Source of the DNA: Rubrivirga litoralis
Lineage (GTDB): Bacteria > Bacteroidota > Rhodothermia > Rhodothermales > Rubricoccaceae
DNA: 64,000 nt
Direction of reading: 5' to 3'
Assembly (NCBI RefSeq): GCF_031846415.1
Contig: NZ_JAVRHT010000003.1
Coordinates: forward strand, 62,001 to 126,000
The notes beneath the pieces are model-generated. The model saw nothing but the letters and a program-made list of their open reading frames with translations, was not told the DNA's origin and searched no databases. The translations under genes and the position numbers were made by a program. Shown here piece after piece: positions 59,771-64,000 of the stretch (its first letter is position 1; the number at the start of each line of letters is the position of its first letter).

Positions 59771-61246
59771 TTACAAGATGTACTGGCTGAGGTCGCGGTT
59801 TTTGACCACGCCGGCCAGCTTGTCCGTCACGTCTTTTTTCGTGATCGTGACGCGGTCGCCGTGCGGGCCGTCTGGGACCTCGAACAGGAGGTCTTCGAGG
59901 AGCGTGGTCAGGATCGTGTGGAGGCGGCGGGCGCCGATGTTCTCGACCTCGTCGTTGACCCCGGCCGCCGTCCGCGCGATCTCGCGGACCGCGTCGTCCT
60001 CGAACGTGAGGTGGACGCCCTCCGACGCGAACAGGGCCGCGTACTGCTTGAGGAGCGCGTTCTCGGGCTCCGTCAGGATCTGCACGAAGTCGTCTTCGCT
60101 GAGCGAGCCCAGCTCGACGCGGATCGGGAACCGGCCCTGGAGTTCGGGGATGAGGTCGGACGGCTTCGAGACGTGGAACGCGCCCGACGCGATAAACAGG
60201 ATGTGGTCGGTCTTGACCGAGCCGTGCTTGGTCATCACCGTCGAGCCCTCGACGATCGGGAGCAGGTCGCGCTGGACGCCCTCGCGGCTGACGTCCGGCC
60301 CCGACCCGCCCTGGCCCGCGGCACCCTGGCGCCCGGCCACCTTGTCGATCTCGTCGATAAAGACGATCCCCGCCTCCTCGACTTGGCGCAGCGCCTCCTC
60401 CTTGGCCGCCTCCTGGTCGACGAGCTTGCCGGCCTCCTCCTGCGTCAGCAGTTCGAGCGCCTCGGGCACCTTCACGCGCCGCTTCTGGCGCTTTTTGCCC
60501 ATCCCGCCCAGCATCTCCTGGAGGTTGATCCCCATCTCTTCGAGGCCGGCCGGCCCGAACATCTGGAGGTTCGTCGTGCGGTCGAGCGAGACGTCGACCT
60601 CGACCTCGCGGTCGTCGAGCTGGCCGTCGCGGAGGCGCGTCCTGAACTTTTCGCGCGTGCGGTGGAGGAGGTCCTCCTCCTCGGGCGTCGTCGTGTCCGT
60701 GGCGTTGGGGAACCCCATGCCGGGGACGACCGGCTTCGGCTTCGACGACGGGACGAGCAGGTCGAGCACGCGGTCCTCGGCGTTCGCCGCCGCCTGGTCG
60801 CCCACGCGCGCGGCCTGGAGCTCGCGGGCCTGCGCGATGGCGAGGTCGACGAGGTCGCGGATCATCGACTCGACGTCGCGGCCGACGTAGCCGACCTCGG
60901 TGAACTTCGTGGCCTCGACCTTCACGAACGGGGCGCCGGTGAGCCGCGCGAGGCGGCGGGCGATCTCGGTTTTGCCCACGCCGGTCGGCCCGATGAGGAT
61001 GATGTTGGCCGGCGTGATCTCGTCGCGCATGGCCTCGTCGGCGTGGAGCCGGCGCCAGCGGTTGCGGAGGGCGATGGCGACGGAGCGCTTGGCCTCGTCC
61101 TGCCCGATCACGTACTTGTCGAGCTCGGCGACGATCTGGTGCGGCGTGAGCCGGGCGAGGTCGTCGGGCGGGGCGGCGTCGGTGCCGTTGGCTGCGCCGC
61201 CCGGGCGGGCGGCGTCGGGGGGCGTCAGGGTCTGCGTGTCGTCCAT
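59771..61246 (-). CDS. hslU: ATP-dependent protease ATPase subunit HslU
   Basis: 491 residues. After a disordered N-terminal ~30 residues: LTPHQIVAELDKYVIGQDEAKRSVAIALRNRWRR, IILIGPTGVGKTEIARRLARL (Walker A), AGIVFIDEIDKVAG (Walker B), an I-domain of about 150 residues, and the C-terminal RDLSQYIL that docks into HslV. It unfolds substrates for HslV, encoded 2.2 kb away on the same strand; two genes lie between, one of them on the opposite strand. Confidence 0.97.
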   Translation of the reverse strand: MDDTQTLTPPDAARPGGAANGTDAAPPDDLARLTPHQIVAELDKYVIGQDEAKRSVAIALRNRWRRLHADEAMRDEITPANIILIGPTGVGKTEIARRLARLTGAPFVKVEATKFTEVGYVGRDVESMIRDLVDLAIAQARELQAARVGDQAAANAEDRVLDLLVPSSKPKPVVPGMGFPNATDTTTPEEEDLLHRTREKFRTRLRDGQLDDREVEVDVSLDRTTNLQMFGPAGLEEMGINLQEMLGGMGKKRQKRRVKVPEALELLTQEEAGKLVDQEAAKEEALRQVEEAGIVFIDEIDKVAGRQGAAGQGGSGPDVSREGVQRDLLPIVEGSTVMTKHGSVKTDHILFIASGAFHVSKPSDLIPELQGRFPIRVELGSLSEDDFVQILTEPENALLKQYAALFASEGVHLTFEDDAVREIARTAAGVNDEVENIGARRLHTILTTLLEDLLFEVPDGPHGDRVTITKKDVTDKLAGVVKNRDLSQYIL

Positions 61247-61368
61247 CGGGGGGCGGGCGTGGCTCCCGCGTCAGTTTCCGTAGCTACGCCCCTCCCCGCG
61301 CAGGGATGCGGGCGGGGCGGCGCCGGCCGACGAGGGACGGGTGAAGAGTGGGCCGCCGCCCCGCTCCA

Positions 61369-61392
61369 GTAGGAGCGACCGGCGGTCGTCCG
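61369..61392. repeat. Solo REP-like palindrome
   Basis: GTAGGAGCGACCG-G-CGGTCGTCC resembles the GGGCGACCG-C-CGGTCGCCC palindromes at 3923 and 37621, including the GTAGG flank. It lies in the 273-bp gap between hslU and the NYN gene, which otherwise holds motif-rich, non-coding DNA. Confidence 0.5.
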
Positions 61393-61519
61393 GGCCACCC
61401 CGCCCGGCGCCTCCATGCGGATGGCCGCCCCGCCCCGCCCACCGGCGGGGGCGGGGTGGAACGTGGGGACCGCCCCCTGTCGTGCGGGCGACCACCAGGG
61501 TCCGGCCGCCGCCCCGCCC

Positions 61520-62512
61520 TTACAGTTCGGGCTCGTCGTCGAACGGGAGGCCGTCGTCGGCGGCCACGACCGGGGCGCCGTGGACCTCCTCGCGGACCTC
61601 CACGACGGCGGGGTGGTCGCCGTTGAGGAGCAGGACCGTGTAGTCGTAGGGCATCCCGCGCCGGCGTTCGAGCCGGGCGGCGCCGCACTCCTCCAGGTCG
61701 GCCACGAGCGACTTCGGGTCGTGGCCGTCGACCTCGCCGATCTCGTCGGAGAGGCGGCGGAGCAGCGGCGTGAGGTAGATCTCCTCGTACTGGCCGAAAA
61801 ACTTCTCGATCGTCTCGATGGCGTCGTAGTCGATCTCGTAGGCCGGGTCCTGGACGGCAACGAACTCGGTCGTCTGGATCGGGGCGCCGACCTCGACCTC
61901 GGGCGCGAGCGCGTCCGACGGCAGGAGGTCCGCGGCGTCGAGGAACGCCCCGCCCTCGGTGTGCTCCAGCAGGTACGGCGAGAGGTGCTCCTGAAAGCCG
62001 ATGACGACGACGCGCCGCCCGGCGGCCACGAGTGCCGAGACGACCGGCGCGTAGTCGCGGTCGCCGGAGAGGAGCACGACGGTCTCGACCTCGGGGTGCC
62101 GGTCGCGCATCTCGACGGCGTCGACGGCGAGCTGGAGGTCGGTCGTGTTCCGGTGCATCGTCGCCGGCACGTAGACCGGCTCGACGCCGTGGAGGTAGAG
62201 GCTCCGCTGGACGTGGCGCGAGTGGTCGTCGAGCCCGCCGAAGTCGGCGTAGGCCCGGCCGCGCGCGAGACGGAGGCCCTCGCCGGCCAGCCGCTCGCGG
62301 AGCGCCTTCAGGAGCGCGCTCGCGAGGTCGGCCGTCGAGCCCGTGCGCCGGTCGTCGAGGCGGCCCTTGAGGTAGTGGTGGAGGTTCTGGTAGTCGATGA
62401 GGATCGCCGCCTGCCGCGTGGCCTCCTCGCTCTCGGGCGGGGCGGTCCCTTCGGGCGGGGCGGACGCCGCTGGGGCGGGGCGGTCGGCGGGGTCTCGGGA
62501 CGTCTCGGGCAT
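61520..62512 (-). CDS. NYN-domain (LabA/PIN-like) putative RNase
   Basis: 330 residues. Disordered N-terminal ~30 residues, then the NYN fold: AAILIDYQNLHHYLKG, TTDLQLAVDAVEMRDRHPEVETVVLLSGDRDYAPVVSALVAAGRRVVVIGF. The Asp set (IDYQN, TDLQLAVDA, SGDRDY) is complete, so metal-dependent RNA cleavage is plausible. The C-terminal ~130 residues look like a winged-helix module (EEIYLTPLLRRLSDEIGEVDGHDPKSLVADLEECGAARLERRRG). It sits just upstream of hslU. Confidence 0.88.
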   Translation of the reverse strand: MPETSRDPADRPAPAASAPPEGTAPPESEEATRQAAILIDYQNLHHYLKGRLDDRRTGSTADLASALLKALRERLAGEGLRLARGRAYADFGGLDDHSRHVQRSLYLHGVEPVYVPATMHRNTTDLQLAVDAVEMRDRHPEVETVVLLSGDRDYAPVVSALVAAGRRVVVIGFQEHLSPYLLEHTEGGAFLDAADLLPSDALAPEVEVGAPIQTTEFVAVQDPAYEIDYDAIETIEKFFGQYEEIYLTPLLRRLSDEIGEVDGHDPKSLVADLEECGAARLERRRGMPYDYTVLLLNGDHPAVVEVREEVHGAPVVAADDGLPFDDEPEL

Positions 62513-62869
62513 GGATCGGACGGGTCAGCGGGGTTCGGAGGGGCGGCCAAAGACAGGCCGCACGATGCCGGCAAACTACGCGCGGGTGGGGCGGTCTCGT
62601 GGAACGGCCGGCGCCTCCGACGGGGCACGCCCTATGGACCGGCGGGACGGTGCCAGGAGCGCCCACCGTGATCCGGTAGTCCTGGAGGGCTATGCAGCAG
62701 CGGTCGGGAGGCGTAGCGTTCTCTCTCAGCCCCCGCCGGGCCGGCGCCCCGTTGCGCGCTGCATGCTTGGAGCAGAGGGCACGCAGCACGGAACACGCGA
62801 CCGTCCAGAGCCGACGGAGATCCCGTGACGCTGCGGCAGGCTCCGTTCGCTGTCCGCTCCACCCCGCCC
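62513..62869. other. 357-bp intergenic region
   Basis: Between the divergent NYN gene and a plus-strand lipoprotein gene. It is less dense in the GGGCGGGG motif than other spacers. I see no gene, clear promoter or strong hairpin. A short open frame (62397-62828) shows low-complexity translation. Confidence 0.5.
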
Positions 62870-63331
62870 ATGCGCCTCCTCCTCCTCCTCCTCGCCGCCG
62901 CCGTGGCCGCCGCCGGGTGCGACGCGGTCCCGTCCCCCGGCGACCTCGCCCCCGGCACGTTCGAGCTCTCCGTCGGGGGCAGGACCTCGCAGGGGGAGGC
63001 CCGGTTCTACCCCAGCCTCGAGTTCCAGTTCAACCAGGCCGCCGTGTACCTCCGTCCCTGCGCCGAGAACCGATTCGTGATCGAGTCCGACGAGTTTCTC
63101 GCGGCCGAACCCGGTGACCGATTCGAGCCGAGGGTGGACTACCGACCACCGGGCCGGAGCTACCAGCGCGTCGGCGGAACGGTCGAGGTCACCGAGCAGA
63201 CGGCGGAGGGCGTCCGGGGCCGGTTCTCGGTCCGGCTCCGCGACTTCTCGACCGGGCCGGGGACCGGGGGAGACGTGACGGCGCGGGGGGCGTTCTACGC
63301 CGTCACGTCGGAGGTCGGCGAGGGGTGCTGA
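62870..63331 (+). CDS. Small lipoprotein of unknown function
   Basis: 153 residues. Signal peptide LLLLLLAAAVAAAG with lipobox Cys17. The mature part is a probable beta-barrel or sandwich (GTFELSVGGRTSQGEARFYPSL...GTVEVTEQTAEGVRGRFSVRLRDFS...GAFYAVTSEVGEGC), like the small secreted DUF-type lipoproteins of this phylum. Start ATG 62870 chosen for the signal peptide. It lies between the NYN and hslV genes on the opposite strand. Confidence 0.82.
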   Translation: MRLLLLLLAAAVAAAGCDAVPSPGDLAPGTFELSVGGRTSQGEARFYPSLEFQFNQAAVYLRPCAENRFVIESDEFLAAEPGDRFEPRVDYRPPGRSYQRVGGTVEVTEQTAEGVRGRFSVRLRDFSTGPGTGGDVTARGAFYAVTSEVGEGC

Positions 63332-63401
63332 GCGGGGCCGCCGGTCGCGGGTCTCCCAGCTACGGGGCCGCCCCGCCTTCGCGGCGGGCGGGGCAGTCGC
63401 C

Positions 63402-63950
63402 CTACTCCTCCGCGTCGAGCTCCAGGACCGTCGTGTTGAGGTTCGTGTAGATGCAGATCTCGCCCGCGATGCGGAGCCCCTCCTCGACCACCTCGCGCGC
63501 CGAGAGCCCCGGGCTGTGCTTCATCATGGCGCGCGCCGCGGCGAGCGCGTAGCTCCCGCCCGAGCCGATCGCGAGGATGGGGTCGTCGGGCTCGATCACG
63601 TCGCCGGTCCCCGAGATGAGGAGGAGCCGCTCGGGCGAGGCCACGGCGAGGAGCGCTTCGAGGCGGCGGAGGTAGCGGTCGGTCCGCCAGTCCTTGGCGA
63701 GCTCGACGGCGGCCCGCGTCGTGTTGCCGCCGTACTGCTCGAGCTTGGCCTCGAACCGCTCGAAGAGCGTGAACGCGTCGGCCGTCGAGCCGGCGAACCC
63801 GGCCAAGAGCTTCCCGCCGTAGAGCGGGCGGACCTTCTGGGCCTTGTGCTTCATGACCGTGTCGCCCATCGTGGCCTGGCCGTCGGAGCCGAGGGCGACC
63901 TTGCCGTCGTGGAGGACGCCGAGGACAGTCGTGGCGTGGATCGGGGTCAT
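63402..63950 (-). CDS. hslV: ATP-dependent protease peptidase subunit HslV
   Basis: 182 residues. TTVLGVLHDGKVALGSDGQATMGDTVMKHKAQKVRPLYGGKLLAGFAGSTADAFTLFERFE is HslV. The catalytic threonine is Thr7, preceded by a six-residue propeptide (MTPIHA) that must be removed, as in many Bacteroidota. It forms the HslUV protease with the product of the gene at 59771. Confidence 0.97.
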   Translation of the reverse strand: MTPIHATTVLGVLHDGKVALGSDGQATMGDTVMKHKAQKVRPLYGGKLLAGFAGSTADAFTLFERFEAKLEQYGGNTTRAAVELAKDWRTDRYLRRLEALLAVASPERLLLISGTGDVIEPDDPILAIGSGGSYALAAARAMMKHSPGLSAREVVEEGLRIAGEICIYTNLNTTVLELDAEE

Positions 63951-64000
63951 GCGGGCGGGGCGGCTGGTGGGGCGCGGCTTGACTGAACGCGCCTTGCCAA

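Noticed and set aside
62397..62828. Plus-strand open frame of 143 codons over the NYN gene start and the following spacer.
   Set aside because: Low-complexity translation, overlap with a well-supported gene and no recognisable start context.

Overview
The window looks like chromosomal DNA from a very GC-rich member of the Rhodothermota/Bacteroidota group, most likely Rubricoccaceae-like (Rubrivirga/Rubricoccus relatives). I infer this from: a type IX secretion (T9SS) C-terminal sorting domain on a secreted metalloprotease; a PorD/DUF4835 T9SS protein next to two outer-membrane barrel-type proteins; a TrmD with the HYK.VDQRV variant; an HslV with a short propeptide; few Shine-Dalgarno sites; and several -7-like boxes resembling the Bacteroidota TAnnTTTG element. 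I saw no prophage, conjugative element, CRISPR array or transposase gene. The species call is inference.

Layout. 0-4 kb: 3' part of an M43 metalloprotease, a sodium:solute symporter and a possible 25-residue membrane peptide. 4-15 kb: polA, an orphan HsdR-N nuclease-like gene, a split M16 peptidase pair, small membrane or helical proteins, a lipoprotein and a Wzi-like barrel. 15-19.4 kb: PspC protein, 5-formyl-THF cyclo-ligase divergent from an AhpD-like protein, tryptophan 2,3-dioxygenase, and a glycosidase-like lipoprotein. 20-25.8 kb: the ribosome/SRP cluster ffh-rpsP-rimM-trmD-rplS, continuing to a MqnA-like gene and smpB. 25.9-32.6 kb: a PDZ/GAF membrane protein, then the minus-strand run fabH-proC-purK-purE with a lipase-like gene beside it. 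32.8-37.4 kb: three tandem exported amidohydrolases. 37.7-42.3 kb: a degenerate PduL-like gene overlapping rpiB, a STAS-like protein, an HDAC-family enzyme and an HD hydrolase. 42.7-49.1 kb: an HhH/barrel protein, a PorV-like barrel, PorD, a HEAT-cyclophilin lipoprotein and tRNA-Leu(UAG). 49.1-56.8 kb: metalloenzyme plus DprA-like pair, response regulator, threonine aldolase, mtgA-greA, NlpC/P60 hydrolase and bacilliredoxin. 57-64 kb: flippase, FemAB-like acyltransferase, hslU, NYN nuclease, lipoprotein, hslV.

The most unusual content is between the genes. (1) A GGGCGGGGYGG motif recurs about every 200 bp in the stretch I counted, on both strands, inside and outside genes; inverted pairs of it form many of the apparent terminators. 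(2) Many spacers carry short words of about 7-8 bp repeated in a purine-rich block just after one stop codon, with the complementary pyrimidine-rich block just before the next start codon. The word differs from spacer to spacer but matches between the two arms. (3) There are REPIN-like paired palindromes ending in GTAGGG/CCCTAC, variable heptamer arrays behind a shared leader, a (CCCCG)15 tract and a 152-bp MITE-like element. The spacer hairpins could bring a stop codon next to the following start in an organism that seems to use few Shine-Dalgarno sites; I regard this as the best candidate for something undescribed.
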